In this document: in pieces, positions 1 to 10,410 of the stretch
Layout of the letters: every line of letters begins with the position of its first letter
Numbering within the stretch: the first letter of the stretch is position 1
Source: Schoenoplectus triqueter
Taxonomy: Eukaryota > Streptophyta > Magnoliopsida > Poales > Cyperaceae
Assembly: GCA_964058805.1 (NCBI GenBank)
Contig: CAXKVV010000704.1
Coordinates: 1 to 45,432, forward strand
Direction: 5' to 3'
DNA length: 45,432 bases
Position numbers and translations under genes: made by a program
Notes under the pieces: model-generated
The model's database searches: none
What the model was told of the DNA's origin: nothing
The model's input: the letters and a program-made list of their open reading frames with translations, nothing else

Positions 1-437
1 ATTGGAAGGAAGGACCCAAGATGAATCAGGAAATGGTTCACAAAACAAATCAACAAAGTCTGTTGCATGATCTACCAACAAGATTCTGTCAGTAAGGAGA
101 GCATAGAGAAATGTGGAGGCTAGAGTTAGTATTCTATTACCTAGCCCACCGAGTGGTGTCCAAATTACATAATTACACTCTAATTGATTTGTACTATTGT
201 TCATTCTCAGCTGCTCAACCGACTTGTTAAAGAGCAGAGTGTTTGGCCCACATCTCTTGTGTAGTGCTTCATAACTTCTCAGTTTGGAGACAAGGTATGA
301 GGATGGGGATTGTGGAGAGGTCTTGTGGTATAACACAGACTGGTAACGGCTTACACATGAAAGTTCATTAAAATCTGTAGAAAGAAGGCCGCCAAGCAAC
401 TTGTCTTGTATTGTTGATGCTGTAGATTGATTTGTCA
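1..437 (-). CDS. GT37 fucosyltransferase, exon 2 (5' part; runs off the window)
   Basis: This is the start of the large second exon of a plant GT37 (xyloglucan-type) alpha-fucosyltransferase, a Golgi type II membrane enzyme that transfers fucose from GDP-fucose to cell-wall glycans. The frame is open from the acceptor (intron ends ...ACTGCAG at 438) to the window edge. It gives LLGGLL, then SCVSRYQSVLY, YLVSKLRSYEALHKRCGP, LECNYVIWTPLGGLGNR and LFCEPFPDSSWVLP, which match the complete paralogue at 19914-22260 block by block. The exon opens with two bases (TG) that complete a split codon, so its first exon must end in phase 1. Both candidate first exons (3873-4020 and 10136-10280) do. The C-terminal two thirds, with the catalytic motifs, lie outside the window. 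The family call is firm; the exact acceptor sugar cannot be told from sequence. Confidence 0.88.
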
Positions 438-1718
438 CTGCAGTTATGGAAAGGGATTAATATAAAAGCAAAGTTTGTTATCTCATGATTAACAGCGGTC
501 TTGTACCAAGAAAATAACAAAAACTACCTTCAGATGTATAAGACAATCAACCAATTTAACAAAAGAATTTGCAACTTTGTAGTTGGTACTTGGTTTTGTC
601 GTATCTTCATGTTTACTGTCAATAAAATGCAATTTGTAACCAGAATAAATATGGTTCCTGTTGTAAATAGTACATGTACCCAACGTAGGAAGCCAAGCTA
701 TCATGAGGAAAAGATCAAACGCCTTGACAGAACCGAGAAAAAACTCATTCAGACATTGCGTCGAGCATCTTGTGTGCAATATATAACATTGAATTTATTG
801 CTAGGTAACTTACACTACACACCAAAGCAATAGACATTAAACATGCAATTACCCAAGCCAGAGCCACCACACGCTCTTCCTTCTCTTTTTCTTCATCTCT
901 TTCTTTCCATCTTCCTTAGTCTCCGTCTCTCCAATGTCATGTGTGTGCAGAAGCAATGAATGCCCAACACACCGTTTTTCTCCCACTTTCGAATTAGAAA
1001 GCGCTTCTAAGCTGAGCATTGTTTTTGGACTAAGGTGAGCGAACAGTCCAAATGAAGCCCGCGAAAGTTATGGCATGTGACTGTCAATTTAACTTCTTTT
1101 GGGCTATACCGGTGTAGGCACCGATCTTCCATCTCATGCTCGCTAACTCTGACAGTTTGTTTGGCACTCAATACTAATACTAAAAAGTATGAATAAAAAA
1201 GTATGAATAAAATTACTGATGAATTAATTTATTAAATGAATTTTAGACTAAGTAAAAAGTGCAAAATAGTCTTAATCCGGTATATCAAATTATAGGTGGT
1301 ATACCGAATTAGCTCTCGTTGGAATAACGATTATTGTTTGATTATATTATATTATATTATTATGATAATAATTTATTATTATATTATTATATTATGATTA
1401 TGATTATAATTTTATTATATATATTATATTATTATATTAAAATTATGATTATATTATAATATTATAATCATATTTATATTATTATTTATTATTATTATTT
1501 TATAATTATTTTGTTATATTGTATTATATTATTATATTATGATTATAGTTATGATTATATTATTATGGTTATAATTATTTATTATTATTATATTATGATT
1601 ATGACTATGACAATTACTATCATGATTATGATTATTATGTTATTATTATTTTATCATGTTGTATTATATTATTCTGATTATGTTTATATTATTATTGTGA
1701 GGATGGTTTCAGTGTCAC

Positions 1719-2099
1719 ATGTTTTGCATTCCATAAAATGTCACAAACTCATTTTTAATTCATATTTTAAATTTTGAAACTCAAATCTTAAATCTAAATT
1801 GTTGATCTTGTTAATTTTTATGATAGATGCATGATCCTAAATTTCATGATTTTTGAAGTTCATTTGATATTAGATCAAATGAGAACAAAATAAATGCATA
1901 AAAATTAATCAATCATAATTAACTAGATTCATTCATTTTGTTCTCATTTGATCTAGTGTCAAATGAACTCAAAAAATCGCAAAAATTTAGGAGCATACAT
2001 CTACCATAAAAATTAATAAGATCAACGGTTTTGATTTGAACTTTGAGTTTTAAATTTTTAAATATGAATTAACAAATGAGTTAGTGGCATACAAAACAA
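1719..2099. repeat. Foldback MITE inside an (ATT)n microsatellite
   Basis: The two halves are long imperfect inverted repeats. The left end reads TGTTTTGCATTCCA and the right end, reversed, TTGTTTTGTATGCCA. The arms stay alignable to the centre at about 1900, where AGATCAAATGAGAACAAAAT appears on one arm and its complement on the other. Both flanks are (ATT)n/(TTA)n sequence, so the element seems to have entered a microsatellite. It has no coding capacity. Confidence 0.75.
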
Positions 2100-2183
2100 T
2101 GATTATTTATATTGTTATATTATTATGATTATGGTTATGATTATGAATTATGATTATTATTTTATTATTATTATGATATTATC

Positions 2184-2219
<36 letters not shown>

Positions 2220-3381
2220 GTTTTACTACTATTATTATTATCATCATCATTGTTAGTATCGTAATTATCAATATTTTAACTAGTCTGATTAACAACCGTC
2301 AAACGATATTTTCACTCTTTCGAATAGTCAAAAATATCACTCTTTAAAAAAGATACTATTCTATTATTCTTTCAAAATTATCACTCTTCCAAATCTATTT
2401 CTTAATTTATCAAACGAATGCTAACGAATAATGACTAACGAGAATTTAATATGAAAACATGAAATAAAATAAATTTGAAGCTATGTACTTTGACAATAAT
2501 AAAAAAAAACTCCCCCTAAAAGTTTGGCGCCATTGGCAGCTGATCTGAGCCGCATGTGCATCGATAGACACACAGACGGTTAGGAGCAGTTTTAGGTTAT
2601 AGATCAGACGGATGAGAGATGATGATACAGTTGCAATTTGCAAACTGTACTAAGCAAGAAGCGATCAGAAAGTCAACAAATTCAAAAAAAGTTACAAAGC
2701 GGATATAAAAGATCATACATTAATTGGTATGAGATTTTTTATATCTTTGTTGTTGAAGACTAGGCGCCATAAAAGCTATTTTCAAAGACACATAACAACT
2801 AAATAAACCAAATAAATGTAAATTATATATAAATGCACTCTCGGTGTAAACCATCTTGCACGTACACTCCAAAAAGATTAATATGCAAAGGCGGATCCAT
2901 ATTTAATTGTTGACCCATTTAATTTATAAAAAATATGTATGAGATAATTATAATTTTGCGTACAATTAAGTATGTATATCACCTTTTCATTTCTCACTTC
3001 AAATAGAACTTTCAACTGCATCATTCTCTTTCCGGACTTTGACCTCCCCTCTCATATTTTTTAGGGCTTGTTTTTTTACCTTCATCAAATATCACATCAC
3101 TTTGACATATTTATGTATAATTTTATTATATTTTTTTTATCCTTCAACTCACTTTAACATTTATGAAATTAACTTATCAATTTATTTGTGAATTTTTAAT
3201 TCTATGAAAATTAATAAGTCTAATGTGAGTGTGAGTTAGCCTGAGCTAACTCATAAAATAATAATTGTTATAATTATTATAACACAATTGCTAATACCCA
3301 AACAAATAAAAAATATTATAGTAATCACACTGGTGCTATTGTTGTATACTTATTATTATTATTTTTATATTAAAAATAGAG

Positions 3382-3745
3382 TTTGACTACAGTGCTACGT
3401 GTAGAACTATGGATTATTTTTGTATTTTTGAAACTCAAATGGTCGATCGACCAATCAAAATAATTTTCATATGAAAATCTAGTTGTAGATAAAATTTATT
3501 ATTTTCCAAATTTTTTTACTATTATTTTAGATAATTAGGAAATCACTTGATTTAATTATTATTAGTCATTCAAAAGAATGATTTTTTAACTATCTAAAAA
3601 ATAGCAAATAATTAAAAAAAAATTGATCTACAATTAGATTTTTATATGAAAATCATTTTGAGCGATTGAATCGACCATTTAAACTTTAGAAATGAAGAAA
3701 CGATCTGTAATACAGAATCATGTGTTCTACGCTTAATATCATAAT
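3382..3745. repeat. Foldback MITE, 'TTTGACTAC-GTGCTACG' family (decayed copy)
   Basis: The left end TTTGACTACAGTGCTACGTG and the inner blocks (GGTCGATCGACC, CATATGAAAATCTAGTTG, and a mirrored TTTTTATATGAAAATCATTT with TCGACCATTTAAACTTTAG) match the two better copies at 22614-22853 and 25053-25448. The right terminus has decayed, so the end coordinate is approximate. Confidence 0.65.
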
Positions 3746-3872
3746 CCAACACATATATTATTATAATAAGAGGACTTTTAATCCATTGTCAAAAATCATA
3801 CATCTGCCTGTCAATATGGATCACTAAAATTGCACCAAGAAGAAAATGATAAAACAAACAAAAAACAAGTAC

Positions 3873-4020
3873 CTTCATCATGCTTATATCTAGTTTCTCT
3901 TTCAGATGATCTTGAAGCTGACTGCTGATTTGCACTACGCAAAACGAAACACGCCATGACTGTTAACAAAAGAAGTGCAAGAAACGGTCTCGTCGTGATG
4001 ATACCCCATCTCTTCTTCAT
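3873..4020 (-). CDS. GT37 fucosyltransferase, candidate first exon A
   Basis: This 148-bp exon encodes 49 residues plus one base: a short basic cytosolic tail (MKKRWGIITTRP), a hydrophobic segment of about 17 residues (FLALLLLTVMACFVL) and the start of a hydrophilic stem. That is the usual type II Golgi signal-anchor layout of GT37 enzymes. The donor GAAG|GTACTTG is phase 1, which fits exon 2 at 1-437. It is clearly paralogous to exon B at 10136-10280: both share the MK[KR]RW start, the TVMA block, SAS and RETR[YF], and their 5' flanks also align. It is the nearer and so the more likely partner of exon 2, but expression data would be needed to prove the join. Confidence 0.75.
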
Positions 4021-4500
4021 TTCAAATCCTCGTTTGTTTTTTTTCTCTATGCCTCTATAGCTGGTTAATAAGTTTCTTAATGGAGGAGAGCATTAATTGT
4101 GTTGTCATGTAAAAAGGGTATAGCAAAGGAAGGTTATATGACCGGTTCTATTTTGTTAATTAGACGCGTATTGTGTGATATCTTCTAGATTCTAGAAGTA
4201 CATATTTCGTTGGTTTAGGCAAAATTGTCAATTACTGAATGTCAAAATTGTCAATTAATTATATATAATTTTTCCCTGAAAGTATTGTGACATTCTATTT
4301 TCCAAAACGTGTTTTGTTCCAAGTAGTAGAAGATCGTAAATTTCAAAGAGACGTCTTTGAATACACAACATGAGAAGCGTGAATTATCATAACATATACC
4401 AATTAGTTCTATATATGTCTTTTTCGTTGGTGAAAAAATTATAACGATAGATTATATTTCAATGCTAGCTCCAAAGTTTTCCTTTTCCATTCTTACAAAC
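4021..4500 (-). promoter_or_regulatory. 5' flank of first exon A, duplicated upstream of exon B
   Basis: Read on the minus strand, the sequence upstream of exon A contains GAGGCATAG near the start codon, then CTTATTAA, then ATATAACCTTCCTTTGCT about 110-135 bp upstream, and farther out GAGACGTCTTTG. Each has a counterpart upstream of exon B (for example ATATAACTTTCCTTCGCT). The two first exons were therefore duplicated together with several hundred bases of promoter. I see no clear TATA box. Confidence 0.55.
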
Positions 4501-4510
4501 CATACGACGT

Positions 4511-4904
4511 ACCCGACCCGATCTGATCTGATATGATCCGAAAATAAATGGATCGGATATGAATTTAATTTTTTGAACCCGAATCAGATCAGGTTAGGTT
4601 TGGGTTAACCTGACCCGACCCGATTAATTATATTTTTTAAAGTAATTTTGTGATTTAGTACTAATTAAAACTTAAATATATACTAATTATATACTAATTA
4701 AGATTACTTACAAATTAATCAATATTTTTTGCTTAAAATTATATAAAAATAATTAATTATTTTATACGGGTCGGGTCGGGTCGGGTATGGATCAAGATTT
4801 TTTGATCTGAATTTAATTATGTCGGGTTCGAATCGGATCAAGAAAAATAATAAAATAATGTGACCCGACCCGACCCCGATCCGACCCGACCCATTAACAC
4901 CTCT
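4511..4904. repeat. hAT-like non-autonomous element, one end eroded
   Basis: Same family as 5400-5844. It has GACCCGATC-rich subterminal arrays on both sides of an AT-rich core (AAGTAATTTTGTGATTTAGTAC, abridged) and a right end CCATTAACACCTCTG that mirrors the family terminus. The opposite terminus is missing, so no target duplication can be called. Confidence 0.6.
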
Positions 4905-5391
4905 GATGAAACGCCATAATATCATCAGAGTAATTATTAGAACTAATGTAATAGCGTTGACTACGAGCCATCATAGTTCCGTGAAAAAGAAGTGGAAGGA
5001 GCCAACTCTCCAAAAAAAATTAGTGGTCCCTCCACCGAGAAATCTGCGATGCGAAAATATTGATTTATGTCTTTTTAACGATCTCTTTTCTTCTCTACTT
5101 GTAATACTGACGATCTTCTAGATTTTATCGCTTCGTTTATTTTTCATTTCTTCGTCCGTCTTATTGTTGTTGTTTTATTATAAAAAAAAGTTTGTTAAAT
5201 TGAGGTATTGTGTTTTGTGATACACAAAAAAGATAGTTTTACTTCAACTTTGATAAACTTAAGATTTGAAGTTTTGTGGTGTGCTTCATAATTTATATGA
5301 TCTAGTAAAAATCAAACACAATGATATTCATCACGGTGAGTTATTTATAAAGAAAAATTTGAGCTTCTTCAAAGTTTCTCTCTTCACATGT
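4905..5391. other. Intergenic, nothing recognised
   Basis: AT-rich sequence between two hAT-like repeats. A short open frame at 4906-5121 matches no family I know. I see no RNA gene. Confidence 0.4.
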
Positions 5392-5399
5392 ATTGCAGA

Positions 5400-5844
5400 T
5401 AGGGGTGTTAATTCTTGACCCGATCCGACGGGTTAACTCGACCCGATCCGAGCACAATCCGATACGACCTGAAAATAAATGGGTCGGGTATGAGTTTAAT
5501 TTTTTTGATCCGAATCGGGTCAAGTCGGGTTCGGGTCAACTCGATCCGACCCAATTAATTATATTTTTTTGAAGTAATTTTGTAATATAGTACTAATTAA
5601 ATCTTAATATACACTAATTAAGATTAATTATAAATAATTAATATTTTATTACTTAAAATTATATAAAAATAATTAATAAATATTTAATTATTTTATACGG
5701 GTCGAGTCGGGTTGACCCGTTTCCCGTCGGATCGGATATGGGTAAAGATTTTTTTACCCGAATTTAATCGGGTCGGGTCAAAAATAATTATAGAATAATA
5801 TGACCGACCCGAACCCGATCCGACCCGACCCATTGACACCCCTA
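5400..5844. mobile_element. hAT-like non-autonomous element with 8-bp target duplication
   Basis: The termini are TAGGGGTGTTAA and TTGACACCCCTA, which are inverted repeats. The flanks carry the identical octamer ATTGCAGA (5392-5399 and 5845-5852), an 8-bp target duplication as made by hAT transposases. The subterminal zones on both sides are packed with CCCGATCCGACCCG-type repeats, plausible transposase-binding arrays, around an AT-rich core. At 445 bp it has no coding capacity. At least two other copies lie in the window (4511-4904, 12462-13159). Confidence 0.82.
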
Positions 5845-5852
5845 ATTGCAGA

Positions 5853-6329
5853 CAAAATCATTTGAACTATTTCAATAGATAGGTTAATTTAGAGCTAATT
5901 TAATATTTTGTGTTGTTTGATTTTAGATTAAAAAAATTTCTTCTTTATTTTATGAATGTAATCATCTGTTTTGAATAAAATAAATTGTCTACACACTTTG
6001 ATGTTAAAAAAAAGAGCCATCATGGAGTTCATAATTTGGATACTTAATTGTGAGTACTGACTAGAACTAGAACTGTCAACAACGATAGTGAGAATGGATA
6101 GTACATACAATATAAGTCTAAGTTTAGGTTCGTTAGGTTTTCCAAGATTGATTAAAATTTAAAAATAATTTATGAATTAAAATGCACATTCATATTCCAT
6201 TATCAGAAAAAAGATCTTTAAAAATGTTCATTTAGCACCTATTAAATAGAAATTTAATTTTAAAAGGGTTAAATGGTAGTGTGATAATTTGATTGAAATA
6301 TTTTAGAATAAATTTTTACAAAATAACGA
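5853..6329. other. Intergenic, nothing recognised
   Basis: AT-rich sequence without a supportable gene, RNA or repeat structure. Confidence 0.4.
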
Positions 6330-7108
6330 GATATGGCACAAATGAATAAATCCCTAATGACCAAATGGATGTGGCAATGGATATGAAATGAGCAAGTCTG
6401 GTGGAAAGAAGCCACACCCACACCGGAACAACATCTTAGGCCATGGGAATTGGCACAAGCGTCCCCATTCTGGAAAAGTAGTGTATCAAGTGTACCAATA
6501 TTTAATGCCTCCATCCGGTTTCAGATTGGACAGGGAGATGAGATACAATTTTGGCACGATGATTGGTTGCAGGGGCCATTGAAGTACTGTTTTCCTGAAT
6601 TATATGAACAAGATTCGGTACAACATCTATTCAATGATTGCACGTTCACAAAGAGTCTGAGAAACTACATTGCCAGTGCAGTGCCCTCAGCGCAAGGCCC
6701 CTGTACACTTCCGTTGCCTAAGTTGGTGATATCATGCAAAGTGAAGAAATAAAGTACTAAGAGCAATTGGAAATAACAACAGCATTCACTATATGGAAGG
6801 AAAGGTGCAGATGTATATTTCAAGGAGAAACGCAGCAGATACCAGAGGTAGCGCGAGAAATTTTGGTCTGGTACTGGTTTGGTACTTAATAACAGGGTGA
6901 ACCGAAAGAGAAGCAGGGACATGAGTTGCATATCAATTACACTGGCAGCCATGCAAATTTTATGGGCTACAACATTTTAATATTTCCTATTTCATGTCAT
7001 CTCTTCTTTTATTTTTGATAAAAACGCTTTTATGTAATCTAGATTACAGTTTGTGATTACAATTAATAAAATTTAAGGGCTTGACCTTATCTTTTTCTAA
7101 AAAAAATG
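6330..7108 (+). mobile_element. LINE retrotransposon 3' remnant (zf-RVT region)
   Basis: Translation on the plus strand gives LMTKWMWQWI, then, after a stop, NEQVWWKEA, ASPFWKSS, RFQIGQGDEIQFWHDDWL, GPLKYCFPELY and VQHLFNDCTFTK. This is the conserved reverse-transcriptase zinc-binding tail of plant L1-type LINEs. The usual spacing between FPELY and QHLFNDC is much shortened, so an internal deletion has occurred. A further piece, TIWKERCRCIF, follows at about 6791 in another frame. The element ends with an untranslated tail (AATAAAATTTAAGGGCTTGA) and a short A run at about 7100. It is 5' truncated and broken by stops and frameshifts. Confidence 0.8.
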
Positions 7109-7728
7109 ATGTAATCTATTAATTATACCATGAAAATTGTATGATAATGGAATATAATTAACCAAAATTGCATGAAACATAAAATACAATCAATTTATAA
7201 ATAAAAAAAATATATATTTAAGTGATAGCTCTAGTCAAGAAAGGGACGGATATCAGTCATTCATATCAACGGTATCATGAATATTCATTGATAGCTCTAG
7301 TCAAAACTCATGCTCTGACCCACCACTTGCCAGTATTTCATCCAAACACGGCAAGGAGCCAAGGAGCAACAAAAATGGCAGTGTGGATCAATCGAACTCA
7401 CATCTACTTTTTTTTTTTTGAACTATATATGAATGTTCTGTTTGTTTTATCTTGATGAAGATTCAATGGTTCGGATTAATCTTTCTACCCTTAACAGTTA
7501 ACACAGTGTGCCAATACCAATGGTGGATTCAGAGTATGAGAAAAGCATGGGTACAAAATAAAAAAATATATATTTGTGCATTTACATTAGTTCATAGTAA
7601 TATTGAAAATTAAGGAGAGGCACAAACCGATGCTTGCCCTTAATAGATCCGTCCGTGTAGGATCTGAATTTGGATCAATTTAGATCATCGTACAAAGATC
7701 GATAAATAATAATATATAATAAGAAAAG
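7109..7728. other. Intergenic, nothing recognised
   Basis: AT-rich sequence. A local direct repeat is seen at about 7224-7305, where ATAGCTCTAGTCAA occurs twice about 67 bp apart. No gene is supportable. Confidence 0.4.
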
Positions 7729-8009
7729 AAGGGATTGGTTTATGGATTATTTTGACAAAGTTAACAATGAATCTCTAAATAAATACAAAAAAAATCTTAA
7801 AAATAAAAAAAAAATTATAGATGTCAAATTTTATTTTTACCTATGGATTGATAGTCACTCAAATTTCATATAATTTCATTATTTTTTTATAATCCATCAA
7901 AAACCATCAAATTTTCATACAATTTATAACGTTTTCAATTTAACGGTCTTTAATGAACTATCAAATAATAATAAAATTGCATAAAATTTAAATGACTAAT
8001 AATAATTGA
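7729..8009. repeat. Mutator-like MITE remnant
   Basis: Sequence blocks (GGGAT, GGATTATTTTGACAAA, CTCTAAATAAATAC, TCTTAAAAATAAAAAA, TAACGGTCTTTAATGAAC) match the better-preserved MITE at 12651-12973 in the same order. The right terminus is missing or decayed. Confidence 0.55.
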
Positions 8010-10135
8010 TACCCCTAATTTTCTCCATCTATATAGCATGGACTGAGGGAAAAAAAATTCGAAAAAGATAACTGATCCGAAATAAAATTTGGGCCAGGGT
8101 GCCCACCTCTTACTAGCCACTGATGAACCCAAAATTACCTGATCCTCTGACCATCCTATGCGACACCTTCTTCCCTTTCTTCTTCCTGATATTGTCCTTC
8201 TCTCTCTTCTCTCCTCTCCTCTGATACTCAAAGCTCCCTTTTTCTTAACTTTTTTGCTTTAAAATACTCTCACAATTTGTAGTGTAACTCTCAGTTGTAA
8301 TTTGTAGTGTAACTTTTTTATATTCCACATTATAGTATTTAATATTAATAGTAGTGAAAACTATATGTAATATTAATGATAATAGTCATAGACATTAATT
8401 TTTAATAATTATATGTCAAAAATTAAGTATATATTAAAAATACAAAATAATTATAAAACATGTTTCAATTATATTAAGTATATATTAACAATAAAAAATT
8501 ATAAAAAGCGATTGACCTTAAAGCAAAAAAAATAATCTGTTCCGAGGTAATGTGCAACACACATCAACACATGAGAGACCAGTGGGACATACATACTACT
8601 ATAGCCCGAGTTATAAATCTTCCCGGACCATGGATCTGGTTCGAACAAAAATTTCGATCTAGGCTTCAACATGGAAAAACTGATCCAATCAAGCTATTTT
8701 ATGTGAATTTTTTTTATATATTTTTATATTTTAAAAAATTGGTTACATCGTTATTATAATGCAAGAAGAAAATATACAAGCTGGACTAATAATGCAAGCG
8801 GACGTGATGTGTTGTTCTTTTCTTTCCTCATATTTTGTTCCCTAATACTTAGTCACTTACGACTATACAGGGGCATTTAATTAATATCATACTTTCACAA
8901 ACAAAAGAAATTGAAAATGATAAGATGACCTGATAATTAAGCTGCTTTTATTTGTCGTTATTTTGAGCTTGAACCCTCCTAAATAATAATATTTTCGAAC
9001 ATTGTTTTCCTAAGCAGTGAAACTTAGGTTTTAGTTTAGTATATAAATGTATTTCCACATTATGTCAAGAGTATATACTACATTAATAGCTCACGAAAGT
9101 TAGAATAGCATGGACGCAAACATTAAATTTGGAACAGACCATGTCATGTCATTTCTAGAGCAAAAAAAAAAAAGATAGCAAAATATAATAATATTATAAA
9201 TTATAAGCGAAAAAAGGAATATTAAAACTTAAGGTGCCTTGCGTGTACATGCCTCTGATATTCATGGCTCATACCTAGACATGCACCTTTATAGATCAGT
9301 CCCTTCTATTATCTAATTATTCAAGAATTTTATAATAAATAATTGTCTTTCTTACAGTTGAAATTGTAGACAATTAAATTAATAATGACGTAAAAATATT
9401 ATAATTGTAGTTGAATTAATCTCTCTCCCTCTCTCTGTTTTGTATGACACCTCTCTGTCGCTTTCTTTATTTTCAATTATAAGGTACGTAAACTTCTACA
9501 ATTTCCCCTTGTTTATTTAATTATTCCTCCCAGAAAGAAAGTAATTGAGAAGAATAGTTCGATATTATATTAATAAGCATCTGTGTTTGATAAAAATGAG
9601 AAATGAAATGATTTTGATAGTGATATATACAGAGAGAGAAAATTTAGGGGTGTTTCTGTAAAGGCTAAAATAAAAGTGGATCTTCTAGCGAAACTCTAGA
9701 TATGTTGAGTATTTCATTCTTCTTTTATCAATTCATCCTTTTTGGACTTTTTTCTAACTCTATATTTTATGCATTCTAAACGTCTTTAGTTTATAAAGAC
9801 ATCCAAAAGAAAAAATATCATTTTGGGAACTAGAACAATTCATGATATATCAGCAATTAATTTAGTCAGTACCATTTTAGAGGAAATAGAATACGAAAAA
9901 TTGAATGGATGAATGCTTTTATTTTGATTCTGCACCTTTGAGACCGTGGATTACCAAGACGTATACAGCATATCACATATAACTTTTTTGCTTTTTGAAC
10001 GAAGTACAAAATATTTTTTCAAAGAAAAATCGGAACGCGCAATTAAATTACACTGAGAAAGAAAAAAAAACATGGACGATGAAATACTATGCACAAACCA
10101 ATTTTGAAATCAACACAAAAGAAGTAAATAAGTAC
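8010..10135. other. Intergenic or long-intron sequence, no gene seen
   Basis: If exon B (10136-10280) splices to exon 2 at 1-437, this would be intronic; otherwise it is spacer. A weak terminal inverted repeat (TTTTTTGCTTTAA at 8250 and TTAAAGCAAAAAAA at 8518) may mark a decayed foldback element. I looked for a second copy of fucosyltransferase exon 2 here and found none. Confidence 0.4.
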
Positions 10136-10280
10136 CTTCGTCATAGTAAAATCTAGTTTCTCTTTGAGATGAAGCTGATTGTAGGTTCACGGCGCGCAGC
10201 ACCAGACACAACGCCATGACTGTTACAAAAAGAACTAGAAGACACGGCCTAATGATCATGAATTTCCATCTCCTCTTCAT
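10136..10280 (-). CDS. GT37 fucosyltransferase, candidate first exon B (orphan or alternative)
   Basis: This 145-bp exon encodes 48 residues plus one base: a basic start (MKRRWKFMIIRP), a hydrophobic segment (CLLVLFVTVMALCLVL) and a stem ending RETRFYYDE. The donor GAAG|GTACTTA is phase 1, as in exon A. I start it at 10280 because this aligns with exon A's start; an in-frame ATG farther upstream (10376) only reads through what aligns with exon A's 5' leader. No second exon of its own is visible between here and exon A. It is therefore either an alternative first exon for exon 2 at 1-437, with an intron of nearly 10 kb, or a relic of a tandem duplication that lost its catalytic exon. A CACTA element sits 131 bp upstream. 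Confidence 0.65.
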
Positions 10281-10410
10281 TATTTCACATCCTCTGGGCT
10301 GTTTGTTCATGCCTCTCATAGTCCAATAAGGTTTTTTATGGGAGGAAGGAACTGTGTGGCCATGCACTAAGTTCATTAATTAAGCGAAGGAAAGTTATAT
10401 GATCTGTTGT
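10281..10410 (-). promoter_or_regulatory. 5' flank of first exon B, cut by the CACTA insertion
   Basis: On the minus strand this aligns with the flank of exon A (GAGGCATGA near the start, ATATAACTTTCCTTCGCT upstream). The homology is interrupted by the CACTA element at 10411 and resumes, weakly, from 11679, for example at GACGAGACGTACGTCTTTG (about 11847-11865). Confidence 0.5.

Larger units (their letters stand above)
438..3872 (-). other. Probable first intron of the left-edge fucosyltransferase
   Basis: This 3.4-kb stretch would be the intron joining exon 1 at 3873-4020 to exon 2 at 1-437. The donor reads G|GTACTTG and the acceptor ACTGCAG|TG, both in phase 1. It holds an (ATT)n-rich tract at about 1320-1690 and 2100-2250, split by a foldback MITE (1719-2099), and a MITE at about 3382-3745. 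I see no coding sequence elsewhere in it. The short open frames near 489-833 match no family and lie across the upstream side of the acceptor. Confidence 0.6.

Noticed and set aside
489..833. Open frames on both strands (96 and 110 codons) beside the fucosyltransferase acceptor
   Set aside because: Neither shows any family motif, they overlap each other, and the region is best explained as intron.
1511..1777. 88-codon frame rich in Tyr, Ile and Met
   Set aside because: It is a translation of the (ATT)n microsatellite and the MITE edge.
4100..10100. A missing catalytic exon for first exon B
   Set aside because: I read the stretch for the conserved blocks (GGxGNR, LFCEPFP, GIQVR) on both strands and found only LINE and hAT-like sequence.
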